64,000 nucleotides of DNA from Cryptomeria japonica (GCF_030272615.1 NC_081411.1:160810971-160874970); one strand, 5' to 3'. Counted from the stretch's first letter, positions 1 through 11,489 are shown. Numbers and translations: made by a program. The notes: generated from the letters alone by a model not told the origin.

Positions 1-81
1 GGAACCATTGTTGCTTTCATGCATTTTTTTACATGTTCTTTTAGTCTTTAGTTGTTTTTAGCTACTCCCTAAGTTCATCTT

Positions 82-90
82 AAGGGAGGG
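82..90 (+). other. Polypurine tract of a copia-type LTR element
   Basis: The run AAGGGAGGG directly precedes a TG dinucleotide that opens an LTR-like sequence (TGTTAGAG). This is the usual position of the plus-strand primer of an LTR retrotransposon. Bases 1-81 would then be the 3' untranslated end of an element whose body lies outside the window; no coding signal is seen in them. Confidence 0.6.
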
Positions 91-276
91 TGTTAGAGTT
101 ATCTTTTATTAGCTAGTAATTATTAGTTTAATTATTAGTCTATTATACTCTATGGTTAAGCTAAACTTAGGAATCTTATAATTCTTTAGGGTTTTGAGTA
201 TCCCCTTATAAGGATTCCTTCTTTGTATTTTCATTAACAACTGTAAATATTGAATTGCATTCTTGTTGCACAATCA
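91..276 (+). mobile_element. Partial 3' LTR, copia-like
   Basis: The sequence starts TGTTAG immediately after a polypurine tract and contains a TATA-like CTTATAAGG at about 204-212 followed by a pyrimidine-rich stretch, as in short plant copia LTRs. The 3' end is uncertain: a CA occurs at 269-270 and again nearby, but no partner LTR is in the window. It abuts the 3' side of the broken minus-strand ORF at 661-2361. Bases 277-660 hold no feature I can support beyond a possible frameshifted tail of that ORF. Confidence 0.5.
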
Positions 277-660
277 ATATGACTCCTCTTTTCTGGATCT
301 CTAAATTCTGGCCTCCATAGCTTTTTTGCTTTTCTCCTTCTGTGAGAGGTTTGCATGCAGGTGATCTTTGGGAGTTGTCGAGTTGATTTTTCCTCAACTC
401 CAATATAAAAATTCTAGAAAAGTCATAACCTAAAAATTTAATCGAAAGGGGTTCACAGACCCCACAATTGTTCTCAAAATGGCAAGTCATAACCATAAAA
501 GCATTAATAGAAACATAACTAAGAACAACTACTCTTTCTTGAGTAGGTTCCAATTTTTCTTTAACCTTACCAGATTTTGAATCCATGTATCATCCTGGTC
601 CGTGTCCTCCTCCTCATTTAGCTCATACTCGTCCCTCTTAGCCTTCTTCTTTTTATTCCT

Positions 661-2361
661 CTAAATTCTACCTTGACCAGAGATCATCCCCATAACAACA
701 TTATTCATGATCCCATCAGTAATTAAGCAAAGTGAATTGACAACATCGCTTAATTCATTAATCTTCATGTCATGTTCCTCATGTTTATGCTCCAGAGTAG
801 ACAATCTTTCTTTTATTTCAGTTAACTGCCCCTTCATCTTATAACTTTTATCATGATCGGTAGACATGGGAGAGCACTTAACCATTTCATCTTCTTCTGA
901 GTTGTAAGGGTCCATTGGGCTTCTAAGAAGGGAATCGTGTTTAGTTTCCATTTTACTACTCTCATCCTCCCTTTCCTCTTCATCCTCATGTTCACTTTCA
1001 AAAATACTACTATCATTTCTCAATTCTACTTCTTACTCCATATCCTTATTGGGGTTATCATTCTTCTCTTCATCCTCCACCTAGAAATCATCATCTTTAG
1101 GGTTATCCTTAAAATCCTCTTCCTCATCAAGTTCATAGATTTCACGGAGGGGGGAATTAACCTGTTTAAACTCATTTTTCTCATAATTAATTCTCCCTTT
1201 AGCCCGAAGATGGACCGACCTTCTTTCCCCCAAGCCATAGTCATACTTTTCCCGATTCTCATCTTTTTCCTCTTCTTTCTCTGAGTTATGTAGCTCTAAG
1301 TCAATGGTGATACTCGGCCCAACCAAGTCACTGTTGGTCTTCTTTTCTTTCCTCGGGGTGTTTTTGGGGGTTTCATGCTTTTGTTTATCAGGGTTAGTAT
1401 CATGCAAAGCCAATTCAAAGGAGTCCTTTTCAAGGACGACAACCGAACTAGTAGAAATTGTTATCATAGAATCAACAGGGCTGAGAGAGTTGTGGGTTTT
1501 CAGAATTAAGGGTGAAAGTTTAAGGGTTTTAGCATAAAATTTCTTAGAGCTACCAACACTACCAAATGTCGAGGCAAGACCGCTAACAGTTGGGTAATGT
1601 TCAACAACAAATTTGTACATCAAGTAAATGAGACCTTGATGGAGCAGGCGATTCACCCCATTTTGAATACAAGTTTTAAGGGAGGAAAAGAGAAAAAGGG
1701 GCATATTAATTTTTTGCATATTCCTAACATGGTTGAAGATAGGGAAGTGGTACCCATGCACAATTGGGTACCACCCCTCAAGAGTAAAATACCTCATAAC
1801 ATAATAACTAACCTACAGATAGGGTTGAGGTAAAGCAAAACTATCATACCCATTTTGGAGATGCACTGGTTACTCACCCTTCCTGAAGAATCTCCTCATA
1901 AACTTCTTGTAATCCCCTGCACTCTTCCTTTCCACCAGCTCTCCATCATTCTGAATACCTATAACCTCTGCAATGTATTCAGGAGTAACAGTGAAGGAGA
2001 TTCTACTAACATTGACCTTCCCATTCTGCCAAGAGTTGTAGACCCTAACAAAGAGCTCCTTGTTGTAGCCTTTAATCACTAAGAAGAAAGGGGTAAAACT
2101 CGCTTCATGAAAAATATCCCACAACTCCTTATTATCTCTAAGTCCTTCACAATTTTTAGGTTCAGTGCATTTGAGAGGGCCCCCCATTTCTGAATTGGTA
2201 TGAGCAGTGGGAAGAGAGATTTTGTGAAAGCGATCAAACAAAATATTACCAAATTTCTTTCTCTTGCTACATTTGGAAGATAAGTTTTTAAAATTATCAA
2301 ACTAGAATTTAATCTTTCGGAGGTCCTTGCATGTGTGACACCCGTTGAAATCATTACTCAT
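661..2361 (-). pseudogene. Transposon-associated hypothetical protein, broken
   Basis: One minus-strand frame runs from an ATG at 2361 to 661 (about 567 codons) with at least five in-frame stops (near 2302, 1870, 1812, 1081 and 1030). The N-terminal half contains a region around VNVSRISFTVTPEYIAEVIG, then YYVMRYFTLEGWYPIVHGYH and LLHQGLIYLMYKFV; this pattern resembles ORFs commonly carried by plant LTR elements (recalled, not searched). The C-terminal half is acidic and charged, ending in a heptad-rich coiled-coil-like stretch (QLTEIKERLSTLEHKHEEHD). No catalytic motif is visible and the function is unknown. It may be the extra ORF of an LTR element or a spliced gene remnant; persistence of one frame across several stops suggests recent coding. 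Confidence 0.5.
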
Positions 2362-2846
2362 AAAGGTAGCATAAAAATCTAATTTTCTCCTTCTCTTTAT
2401 CATGAAAGCCAAAACTTTCCCGAATGAAAAGAAATCAGAAAACCAGAGCCATCGTTCTCACTTCGGGAAAGTTCTGGTCCATATCATAGACTAGGTAGGT
2501 CATCCAACTGGAAAGAAAACCCATGGGGTCATAACGCTAAGTCATCTTCAGCCTACATAAGCTTGTGTAGGGGTCCACCATGTAAAAACCATATTAAAAA
2601 ATGTCCATCAAGATACAAAATTTGAAAAAGCCAATACTCTAGCCAAGAATATCCTCATCTCGTTCTTTTTTCTGAATTTGAATTTTCCTATGAAGGAAAA
2701 GGCCCCCCACCTTGGTGAGCCCAATGAGCCTTTTAAAAAACATAAGGACGGCACACGTAAAACAATTTGAAGAAATTCAAACTAGCGTCTCTATTCCATT
2801 TCCCACCTTCTTTTTTAGGTTCTTCTTTCCTCTGTGAGGATTTCTT
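2362..2846. other. Non-coding stretch between ORF and LINE
   Basis: No ORF with recognisable motifs is present. On the minus strand this lies just 3' of the LINE RNase H domain, so part may be LINE 3' UTR, but no poly-A tail (poly-T on the plus strand) marks an end. Confidence 0.3.
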
Positions 2847-3341
2847 TCAGCTCTCTAGAGTTGTTCTCAAATTTGAAAACCTACCAACCAACATGTTGAG
2901 ACTTTCATTCGCTATAAGGTCATCTGACCTATTACCTTCCTTGTAGACATGTATTTTAATTTCATCAAACAGATCTATCAGACATTTACATATACCAATA
3001 ATCTCTTTGATTTCCCATGGAGGAGAGGTGACATTATTGAGACAGTTGACTAAGAGTTTAGAATCTCCTTCCAGAATGACTTTTCTTCTAGTGATGTCAG
3101 AAAGACATTGTAGACCTATCCAAGCTACCCAAGCTTTCGCCTTGTTTTTAGTGGTAGTACTTAAACCCGATCCATACCCCACTACTAAGAAACCTTTGTG
3201 ATCACTGATCAATCCTCCTGCCCTTGATATTCTCGAATTACCTTTAGAGCAATCATCAAAGTTGCATTTAATCCATCCAACATCTGGGGGTAGCCACCAC
3301 CACGAGGTTCTCAAGATCATTTTTTGCCAATTTATATTCAA
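2847..3341 (-). pseudogene. LINE RNase H domain (RVT_3-like)
   Basis: A 164-codon open stretch starts WWWLPPDVGWIKCNFDDCSK and continues with AGGLISDHKGFLVVGYGSGL and KVILEGDSKLLVNCLNN. This is the RNase H fold found at the end of plant LINE ORF2, which removes RNA from RNA-DNA hybrids. The first aspartate (NFDD) and the LEGDSK aspartate are visible; the usual glutamate in the AEAWA-type helix is replaced (KNKAKAWVAW), so activity is doubtful. It lies downstream of the LINE zf-RVT region in the same orientation. Confidence 0.75.
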
Positions 3342-3689
3342 AAAACTATGTCGAACTCCCCAAATCTGTTTGTCTTAGATTGAATAGAGAGGGGAGGGTT
3401 TTGGTGAAGCCAATAACATTCACATTCACATTTTCTTTAATTTGTTGCATGATTATATTGAAAATAATTTTGCTACTTCTCTTCTCTTCTCTGAATATCC
3501 TATTGTTGTGTTCTTTCTAGAAGTTCCAAGCAAGAAAAGGGGGGATTTGCTGCCATATGTTCTTATCAATCTGTTGGGAGTAGGGGGAAAATTTTCATAC
3601 CTCATTGAATTCTTTGAAAGATTTAAGTTGCACCCAATAAGTGTGAAGCTTCCTCTAGATTTCATCCCATATTTCATGAGCAAACTTTT

Positions 3690-4080
3690 AATGTAGGAAG
3701 ATGTGATCAATACTTTTAGAGTCCATATAATAGAGTTCACACTTATTGACCAAAGAAAACCCCCTTTTATTTAGGTTATCTATAGTAAGAATTCGACCAT
3801 GAGCAATCACCCACCAGAAATAATTAATTTTAGGAATTAACCCCTTTATCCATATTTCTTTCCATAAATCTTCTCTGTTATTGTTATCCTCCAAAAGGTG
3901 ATAGACAAAGTTAACAATGAACTTGCCAAAATTACTCCATTTCCAAATCCAATCATCCTCCCCCCTAGGAGTGTAAAGAGAGTAGTTAGGTAGCATGGCA
4001 AAGAGGTCAGCAACTTCCTTCAACACTATACTTTTGAAGGATGGGTTCACATCCGGATCAAAGGAGATGAGTCTGCTCAA
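3690..4080 (-). pseudogene. LINE zf-RVT domain fragment
   Basis: The translation contains DLWKEIWIKGLIPKINYFWW, then RILTIDNLNKRGFSLVNKCE and an IDHIFLH ending, the zf-RVT signature of plant LINE ORF2 proteins. The second cysteine position reads YYMD, so a zinc ligand is lost. It sits between RT C-terminal sequence (above 4276) and the RNase H domain (below 3341). The role in the family is nucleic-acid binding near the RT C-terminus. Confidence 0.75.
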
Positions 4081-4275
4081 ATCAATCTAGGATGCAAGAC
4101 CCTAGTTCCAAGTTAGGAAGTCTTTCACTTGTCCCCCCAAATGACAATTTAGAAACTTTTTGATATTGTTTAGATATGGGAGAGAATCCAGAGGTTGTCC
4201 CTACACCCAATTTTCTTTCTAGAACTTAGCATTTCTTCCATTACCTATAATTACCATCCCATTTCTTCTGATGTC

Positions 4276-4740
4276 CTATCTTGTTTTAGCCACGCTGTTC
4301 CAAATGATTGAGCCCACGGGGAGCTCCTCTTGATAAATAAAATTTTCCCCATTGTTACTTGGGAAATATTTATCTTTCAAGATCTCTGTCCGGTCTTCTT
4401 GTTCATCAAATAATTGCCAGCCTATCTTAGTAATAAGTTCTTTGTTAAAGATTTTAATTTTTCTAATTCCCAATCCTCCACAATTCTAGGGTATGTACAC
4501 TTTGTCCCAAGAGACCAAGGAGATTCTACTTTTTTCTTCCATACTAGACCATAGGAACTTTTTTTGTATCCTTTCAATTTTCTCCACCACCACACCATTT
4601 AACTTGAAAAGAGAAAGGAAATAAATATGCACTTTTTGAAGGCAAGATTTAACATGTTGAATTTTAACTGTCAAACTGAGAAGTTTCCCTTTCCAACCAG
4701 CCAACTTGTTTTGAAATCTCTCCAGCAAGCCATTTTAGAA
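4276..4740 (-). pseudogene. LINE RT C-terminal region, broken
   Basis: Two ORF pieces read LERFQNKLAGWKGKLLSLTV, then IERIQKKFLWSSMEEKSRIS, LVSWDKVYIP, and further down GIRKIKIFNKELITKIGWQL. These are the conserved blocks just after the LINE polymerase palm. A stop near 4486 and a frame change separate the pieces. The palm with its catalytic aspartates is not present. Confidence 0.75.
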
Positions 4741-4759
4741 GTTCTGACTAGGGCGCTTA

Positions 4760-5170
4760 GAGAACAGGGGTAAATGTTACAAAAGAGTGATGACGACAGT
4801 TTATGATATGCTTTGATTTATGAGCAAAGATCAACATTTGAATAGTGGATGTATTTCCTTACAGTCCAACTATAGATATTAGTGTATCTTTATCATATGT
4901 ATTGTTTTTTTTTTTGAAAAAGTGATCTTTAATATTTGCAGTTCCCCTTTTTATCTTTCCCGAAGGTTGTGTGCCTTAGCTTTGTAGGTCATCTTAGGAG
5001 CAGTGAGCTCCTTGGCCTCTAGCCTAAACATTTTAATTAGTTTGTCATATGCTAAGATAGTTCTCACTATGGTTTTTCCTAGTTTGGGTTTTCCATGGAA
5101 AAATCTATTATTTTTATGTGGTTACCTTTGTGGTTTTAGTTAGTTACTTTGATGCATATGTTAGATGGAA
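4760..5170 (+). mobile_element. LTR remnant of the two-gene element, copy 1
   Basis: Bases 5068-5115 carry CTATGGTTTTTCC, a short gap, then GGGTTTTCCATGG, which matches the core of three other LTRs in this window (about 11655-11700 minus, 27800-27850 plus, 30400-30440 minus). Upstream, GAGCAGTGAGCTCC resembles the equivalent LTR3 segment. The LTR 5' part is lost at the LINE junction near 4745 and no clear PBS follows. Downstream come ORF1 and ORF2 remnants in the same orientation. Confidence 0.55.
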
Positions 5171-5229
5171 TGAATATAATAACCTAACACATGAGGAAGA
5201 CTCAAGTTTTTGAACACCATGTTTGATTC

Positions 5230-5932
5230 AGATTTAGATGCTATCGAACAAAATAAAAGATTAAGGTGGACTTGGAGTTGAAAATGATGAAAGTTCTAAG
5301 AGGATCAATAAAAGAGACAAAGGAAAGGTAAAGATCAAGGATGAATTGAAAAACTCTAACAAAGATCAACAAGGTTTCATTCCAGTCCAAAAAGGGAACA
5401 TTGATAAAAGGACTACTACTCAAACTAGGTATTCATCAAACTTTTTTGGTTTCACATAATAAATTTGGACATAGAGCTATTGAATGTAGAAATCAAATAA
5501 GATCTCAACCATTTAACAGGCAATGCTACACTTGCAATAATTTTGGACATAAGAAAATGAGTGTAGTTTAGGATGGTATGAAATATATATGTGAATACAA
5601 AATATAGTAAAAATGGTCATTCATTCAATGAATATTGTTATGCTTGCAAAATAATTGGCCACAAGGCTAAGTGTAGATCTAATATCAGAAGAAGCGTAAA
5701 TAGTTTGTAACAAGGTCCAAATTGCTATAACTACAATAAACTATGGACACATTGCTAGGTTTTGTAGAGGAAAGAATGATAAGAATACTAGTTCAATAAA
5801 GAAGATTGATGCTAGCGAAGAAAAGGACAATATATAGATGATATGGGTGAAGAAATTAGATGAGAAGGTGAAAGAAAAGAGTGAGAAACTGTCTTCACCT
5901 TCTCTTGGTGAAAATTCCTCTTTTGGTAAATA
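5230..5932 (+). pseudogene. ORF1 (coiled-coil/CCHC Gag-like) copy 1, broken
   Basis: Reading across frames, zinc-knuckle remnants appear as FGHRAIECRN (about 5463-5495), CYTCNNFGHKK (about 5527-5560), CYACKIIGHKAKC (about 5640-5675) and NCYNY (5720), followed by the conserved tail MIWVKKLDEK (near 5840) and a stop near 5931. The same series of knuckles and IW.KK tail is seen in copies 2 and 3. The coiled-coil N-terminus is missing. The product would be a nucleic-acid-binding Gag-like protein. Followed by CTAAGGGGGAG at about 5948, also found after ORF1 in the other copies. Confidence 0.6.
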
Positions 5933-6301
5933 AACGGTATGCACTACCTAAGGGGGAGATTGAAATTAAGATCTTATGAATCCCCTTGTGGTTAGTATGT
6001 TGAATTATTTTTAACATGGAAGAGGTTGTGGAGGTGTTTCCAAAGGTTTCTAGATGGTTTTGCTGGTCTACAACATTGTTTGTGAAAAGTACTAAAATAG
6101 AGTATATGAGTTAGAGCAGTAAAATACAATAATGAATGCTTAACCCTAATTAGGTCAATTCAGTGGATAAGTGGTTGTTTGAAATCATTTCAATCACTTG
6201 TGATCTTGTTATCTTGATAGTTCTTGCATGGAAATGAGTTGATTGTTTGATTAGTGCATTTGAAGTATTTTCCCTTGCAAACCCTAGGTTCTCTATGATT
6301 T

Positions 6302-6318
6302 CTATAAAAAGGTGAAAT
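6302..6318 (+). promoter_or_regulatory. TATA-like box between ORF1 and ORF2, copy 1
   Basis: CTATAAAAAGGTGAAAT lies about 370 bases after the ORF1 stop and about 150 before the ORF2 remnant. A related GGATAAAAGGTGA occurs at the same place in copy 3 and a weaker GGATAAAATC in copy 2. Promoter activity is inferred from position and sequence only. Confidence 0.4.
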
Positions 6319-6439
6319 CGAAACTCTGATTGTTGTCAACCCTAAATTGAATCATGCCTTATGTTCAAGTTTGTATTTATATGTGGCAATAGTGAAAGAC
6401 AAAGAAGTTATTATTTTTAGGGTTTGAATTGACTGTGGT

Positions 6440-6900
6440 TACATTGGAGATGTGAGGGCATACATACATGTTGAGCTGAAAGAGGTTAGTCATCTAAAGT
6501 TTCATGATATTTGGGATAAGTTAAATAAAGTAGATTTGACTTCATTCAAAGAGAAATATAAAAAAATTCCAAGAATGGGTTTGAATGTCTAGAAAGATTT
6601 TTCTAATTTTAGCTATGAAGAGGAGTAGATCACATTCATTAGGATATAATGTCTTTAGATAAACCATACAAGATAAGTAGGGATACCATTTGGGAAATGT
6701 TTGGAATGTGCTCCACTAGTAGAGAGAGAAGGAGACATGCATGCATATCATGAGTATTCATTATCTTCAAGGAAAAAGTCCATTCATCCATCATCCATCT
6801 TGAAGCATAATGGAGCAAAGTCACATCAATATTCATGCAAGCATGTGTTTGACATGTTATTGCATTTGACATTAGTGATCATATTTATAAAGCACTGTAT
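6440..6900 (+). pseudogene. ORF2 (TGLC-motif protein) copy 1, broken
   Basis: The translated remnant contains VELKEVSHLKFHDIWDKLNK, FSNFSYEEE and the block LDKPYKISRDTIWEMFGMCS at about 6655-6714. The same block appears in copy 2 as LERTHTITKEAIQAMTGLCS and in copy 3 as LDKPHKITKIVIQNVTGLCA. I do not recognise the family; no catalytic motif is apparent. It has frameshifts and stops (for example EEE-stop-ITF near 6627). It is the second gene of the two-gene LTR element. Confidence 0.5.
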
Positions 6901-6939
6901 CATCAACCTTCAATCAAGAATTGCACATCTAAGGTGTTT

Positions 6940-7758
6940 CATTTAGCATGAACAATGGAGGAATAGGTAGCTCCCATCATCCTCGACCCAAAAAATCAGC
7001 TCGATGTTTCGATAGTGAATTATATGTTCTCTCTTAATCCAAAAAACATCTCACTTGTTTTCCTTGAAATCTGTAGAATTAGGTTGCTCCCACTCTCCTG
7101 GTCCTAACAATTTATCCCATATTTTTAGCTAAAAGTTCTAATCTATTTTCCCTTATCAGATCTCTATCTATAGCTCAATGTGAAATCTGTAAGATTTTGT
7201 CTTTGTTGTTTTGGTCTAATTTCTCATTGTTTTCCCTAGAATTTGCATAATTTCAATTTCAATTTCAACTCAAACAAGGAGAAACACCAATCTAATCTAC
7301 AATCAATCCCTTGAGGGTTGGATCAATTAGATTCATTTTTCCTCCTTAATATTAGTGGCCTTATGAATCCTCTAGGTGGTAAAGCCCTAATTTCCACCAC
7401 CTTACATTCTAGTGAAACTGATGCTTTTTACATTTTTGCATATTTTTGAGTGGGAGTTTTTAGATCTAATTTTTCTTGATTGAGATTATGAAATTTGATT
7501 CATTTTTTGTTTCAGATATGATAACATTAACTACTAGCTATATTTACCAAAATCGCGTGTCAGTTAATAGCTTATTTGATTTTATGTTACTTGCATTTTT
7601 TCATACTACTTTCACATATTGAATTTTAAGGATTTCAAAAATATTTCCTTCTTACAAGTCATTGTTCGAAAATTTTACTCATATTTCATGCGGTTATATA
7701 ATGATGTTAATAAAAACATTGATGAAATATGTGGATCTCATAAGGGCTTGAGAAGACA
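6940..7758. other. Non-coding stretch
   Basis: AT-rich sequence with short repeats (TTTCAATTTCAATTTCAACT near 7256). No ORF with recognisable motifs. It may be leader or inter-element DNA of the gypsy fragment that follows. Confidence 0.3.
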
Positions 7759-8790
7759 ATGTGCATGATAATCCTTGAGATGATATTGAAACAACTCTCT
7801 TCTTGTGTATCTCATGTCAATGAGGATAGAATCAATACTCCTATGAATGACCTCTTTAATGAAGTAGAAACATTGAAGAGAAACATGAAACCATCCTCTT
7901 CTCATAAGGATACTCTAGTGCAAGAGGGACAAGGTAACTGCCTTAAAATATCAAACTCTCTAGATCCTTCTTGTTCTCCTAGAGCTTATCTTAGTCATCA
8001 ACATATTGTAAGGGAAGATGATGTTATGCATTTCACTCGTGATATATCTCCTATAGTAACATTAAGCAAAAATAAATATTTTGATGATCCCCCTTCCAAA
8101 TATAATAGAGAGGACATGAATAATGATGATGAAAAGCAGAATCTCTCTACAAAGGATATTCCTTCTGCATCCACTCATCTCTTTGGTCCTTCACCTTGAA
8201 CAACAAAATTCAAAGAGATTCATGATGAGAGTCCTTCTTTTTCACAATTAAAAACATCTTATGAGGTAGTTTATGATATGATTTCAAATCAAAGCTGTAG
8301 TGGACAAGGACTTGGAAAACAAGAACAAGGAATAAAAGTCCCTATGGACCCTCCCTCACAATTTACTAAAGAAGGCCTAGGATATCCCAATTTTCAAAAA
8401 TCTATGGAGGATGCTTGTAATGTTCAAATGCTTAAAGAGTATTTTGCAAGGCATAGAAACTATCATCTGTCCAAAAATCCATCTTCTTTAAATCCTCCCC
8501 TCCTTTATCAATTCTTTCACCTCAAGAAAACAATCCTTCTTCCTTGACTAGTCTACCTTGGCCAACATCTCAAGAGACAAGACCTAACAATCAAGAGAAA
8601 TTAGCTACAAGAATCTTTTTGAGATTGAAGTATAATAAGCATGTTATTTTTCCTTTCATATAATATAGCAATAAGAGAAAAGATTGTGATGAGTATTGTC
8701 TCTTTCATCGTTGTTATTGCATTACTCTTACAATTGATCTTGCATTTTTTCTTAGTGAAGAGGTAGTGCCTTAGCACTCCATTCACCTTA
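7759..8790 (+). pseudogene. Gypsy PR-RT linker with G-patch, fragment
   Basis: One plus-strand frame runs from 7759 to 8547 with a single in-frame stop at 8197-8199. Near codons 180-200 it reads GQGLGKQEQGIKVPMDPPSQ then FTKEGLGY, a G-patch-like glycine-rich motif. The minus-strand gypsy element here has the matching MGYNGKGP...LDPPSQFSK...GLGYEH at 20190-20294. A further remnant, DEYCLFHR at about 8690, resembles the CDFHRNKGH segment of that element. It is therefore a piece of a related Tat-type gypsy polyprotein. G-patch motifs bind RNA or helicase partners in other proteins; the role here is unknown. RT and protease are absent. Confidence 0.6.
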
Positions 8791-9055
8791 TTATGTTATT
8801 CCTTACCCTATGATATTGACCTAGTTTACCTTTATTTGGGGCTCAAGTTGTCATCTATGGTGATGCATTTTAATTCCAATTATATTGGGACAACAACATA
8901 ATAGTCTTTTTTTCCTTGTTTCCATGCTTTTAGGGAAAAGAATCCTATTTCAATTCACTCTTTTTTTCAATGATTGCATTTTTCATAACTTGGCATCCTT
9001 TCTTACATAGAATGGTCCTTCATGTGAGTACATACATGTCCCTTGGCTGGAATTA
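8791..9055. other. Non-coding stretch
   Basis: T-rich sequence between the gypsy fragment and the ORF2 copy on the other strand; nothing recognisable. Confidence 0.3.
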
Positions 9056-9631
9056 TTACTTGTTTGCATTGGTGTGTCTTCTTATGAACAATCTCTCCTT
9101 TTTGAATGTATGCAATCCTTTCTCTAAGAATTGACTTTTTCCTAACAATGGGTGTGTATGTTTAGTTTCCTTCTTTTTCATAGATGTTATCTTTATCAAA
9201 GTTCCCTCTAATTTTCCAAATACAGTTGAGCAAAGACCAGTCATAGCTTGAATAGCCTCTTTGGTTATAGTGTGTGTCCTTTCCAAATACATATTTTCCC
9301 CATGAAAATGACTCAAAATGATTCGGATATGTTCCTCTTCAAACTCCTCGAGAAAATAAGTTGCATTATGGAAACCTTTCTCACAAACCCTAATATACTC
9401 TGGTTGAATCTTTCCATTTTCATCGCAAAGGGATTTGAACTAATAATAAATTGACAACGATCTTAAATATTCAATTTTGCAGTCAATGTAGCTAGACAAA
9501 TCACCTTTTACAATGACTCCATCAGGAACTTGAGATAAAGCATTATAAGACACAATTGGTTCCGACTCTATAACCTCCATTAGTTTTGATGTGATCATTA
9601 GTCTCTCTACTTGCTTAGATGATGAAACCAA
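9056..9631 (-). pseudogene. ORF2 (TGLC-motif protein) copy 2, broken
   Basis: Minus-strand pieces read NALSQVPDGVIVKGDLSSYI near the start, then KIQPEYIRVCEKGFHNATYF, and end with LERTHTITKEAIQAMTGLCS. The last block is shared with ORF2 in copies 1 and 3. Frame breaks occur near 9440 and 9330, and the C-terminus is lost after the TGLCST motif. The protein is of unknown function. It lies about 500 bases downstream of ORF1 copy 2, as in the other copies. Confidence 0.55.
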
Positions 9632-10129
9632 TATTGATAAACTAGATTCGAGATGCGATTGACAAAGAAATACCTTAATTCACACGCGCTACCTTGGTTA
9701 CGGGTTGATTTCTCAAGTGCACACCAGGTCAACCTTTACTAACCTTCAAATCAACTTAGATCATGCAAATCACAACACAATATTGACTAAAATCAGCTAG
9801 CAATCCTTTATTTTCTCTGCAAGTGCTCAAGAATTCTCTCTTGAATGAATTTAGGGTAAAAATAACAAAGTAAAACCTGATTTTATCCTTTTTACTTACT
9901 GCATTAAATGCTTGACCGCTAGGGTTACAAACCCTAAGACACCGCTTAACGATGCATACAATATTAACAGGTGTAAAACTGGTTGATAAACTTTTAAAAA
10001 TCTGATTGTCAAAAGATATCAAGATTTCATGCATAACAACTCAAAATTCAAACTCTCTTACCATTGAACTTTTCATGGGGTCCAGAAGTAGATTTATTGC
10101 TATGCTCCCCTTAGCCCTATTACAGAGGC
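9632..10129 (-). other. ORF1-ORF2 spacer, copy 2
   Basis: This spacer contains GCATTTAATGCAGT (minus strand, near 9905) and GGATAAAATCAGG (near 9885), matching in order the GCATTTATTGCAATG and GGATAAAAGGTGA of copy 3. No ORF is convincing. Internal promoter function is an inference. Confidence 0.4.
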
Positions 10130-11427
10130 TTAGTTTACCGGTGCAGGATTCTCCACACTAGGTGAAGGATTAGGTTCTTTTGTAGGTGTATCATCACTCT
10201 TCTTTTTCCATATTTGGTTCATCTCTTCTCTGGTTTCCTCAATATTTACCTTTTGCTTGCCTTTTTGATCATCAGAATGATTAACCGGTTTGTTCTTTCT
10301 TGATCTAAAAAATTTTGCCATGTGTCTTGGTTTATGACAATAATAATAGATCATTCCAGATGATCTCCAAGGTCCTACATTGCCTCTTCCAGCTCTCCTT
10401 CTGCAATTCATAGCCACATGACCAATATTGTTACAAATGATGCAAATGACATTAGTTACCTTTTCCATCTCAAATGGACTAAACAGGTTGACATAGGGTC
10501 TCAGCCAGTTCATGTTACCTAGGTTATCATAGGTTCTCATCCAGTTGCCATTAGGTCTTGGAATCATGTGAGGTACTAGATTATTTGCTCTATGTTTGCA
10601 TTCAACTGATCTAGGTGTTCATACATTTTGCATGTGAAACAATAACCTTGAAATCTCTTAGACACATACCTAGTATTTGCATTATAGCTTGTATTTCCAT
10701 TGGGTTTGTTTCTACACACATTTGCAATATGACCAAGTTTATGAAAAACAAAGCGAACAGGTTTAAAAACCTTCTTACCGGTAGGCTTATTAGCCTTAGG
10801 AGTTGTTTTGTCCTTATTAATGTTGTTCTTTGTACCAGAAGATTCTCCTTTCTCAGATGTGTTAAAACCAAGTCCAAAAGTATCACCTTTCACCCTTTGT
10901 GACTGAATCTTCTCATCCAGCAAGGTAGAACTTTTGTTGAACTTTTCCAGTTTCTTTTTGGCTTCAATGAGTTCTCTGGTAAGATCTTCATTGTATTTAG
11001 CAAGGGTTTCTCTTAGAGATGATGCCATTTCAAGATATAGCTGCAAGGCCTCTTTTTCTTCTTTCTTAGCATGCCATTGATCATGCAAGGTTGCATTCTC
11101 TCATTTGATCTTAGCAATTTCATGATCTCTTTCTTTGACAGGATCTTCAGCTATCCTCCTAGCTTCTAGTTCTTGACTCATGCAGATACTTAAGCTTTCT
11201 ATCTCTCTTCTCATATTTAGCATTTCACTGTTCAATTTTTCAACTTCTTTAGATAAAGCATCAATGTTGGCTTCATCTGAAGAACTATTGTCAGATATTT
11301 CCAGCAGTTGTTCAGTTAGCTCTCTCCTTCCGACTTGAGAATCTTTGAATCTGACCCTTAGGGTTTCAAGCTCATCCTTACTAGCCTCAAGTACTCTAGC
11401 CATCTCAAAGTAGCTCATATCCCCCAT
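10130..11427 (-). pseudogene. ORF1 (coiled-coil/CCHC Gag-like) copy 2
   Basis: The start is the ATG at 11427, reached about 48 bases after the PBS. The N-terminal ~230 residues are coiled coil (ELETLRVRFKDSQVGRRELT, EVEKLNSEMLNMRREIESLS). A single in-frame TGA (11101-11103) interrupts it. Then come QSQRVKGDTFGLGFNTSEKG and knuckle remnants FHKLGHIANVC, CFTCKMYEHL, and after a frameshift near 10576 CIICNNIGHVAMNC and YYCHKPRHMAKF, ending IWKKKSDD. The GLGF plus CCHC arrangement resembles Gag of Sirevirus-type copia elements (recalled). It would bind element RNA. No protease, integrase or RT follows it. Confidence 0.7.
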
Positions 11428-11475
11428 GGTGGCTTTAGGGTTCCCTTCCAAGCGATTAAGCCTTAAATAAGTTAG

Positions 11476-11487
11476 GCTTTGATACCA
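11476..11487 (-). other. Primer-binding site (initiator tRNA-Met type), copy 2
   Basis: On the minus strand TGGTATCAAAGC lies two bases after the LTR end. It differs at one position from TGGTATCAGAGC, the common copia PBS complementary to the 3' end of initiator methionine tRNA. Confidence 0.75.
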
Positions 11488-11489
11488 AT

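Larger units (their letters stand above)
2847..4745 (-). mobile_element. 5'-truncated LINE (L1-like, with RNase H)
   Basis: On the minus strand the order is: C-terminal part of a LINE reverse transcriptase (4740-4276), zf-RVT domain (4080-3690) and RNase H domain (3341-2847). That is the usual order for the 3' half of plant L1-type elements carrying an RNase H. Endonuclease and RT palm are missing, so the copy is truncated at about 4745, next to an LTR remnant of another family. Several frameshifts and stops separate the parts. Confidence 0.8.

Noticed and set aside
4905-4915. Poly-T run as LINE poly-A tail
   Set aside because: It lies on the 5' side of the minus-strand LINE, so it cannot be its tail.
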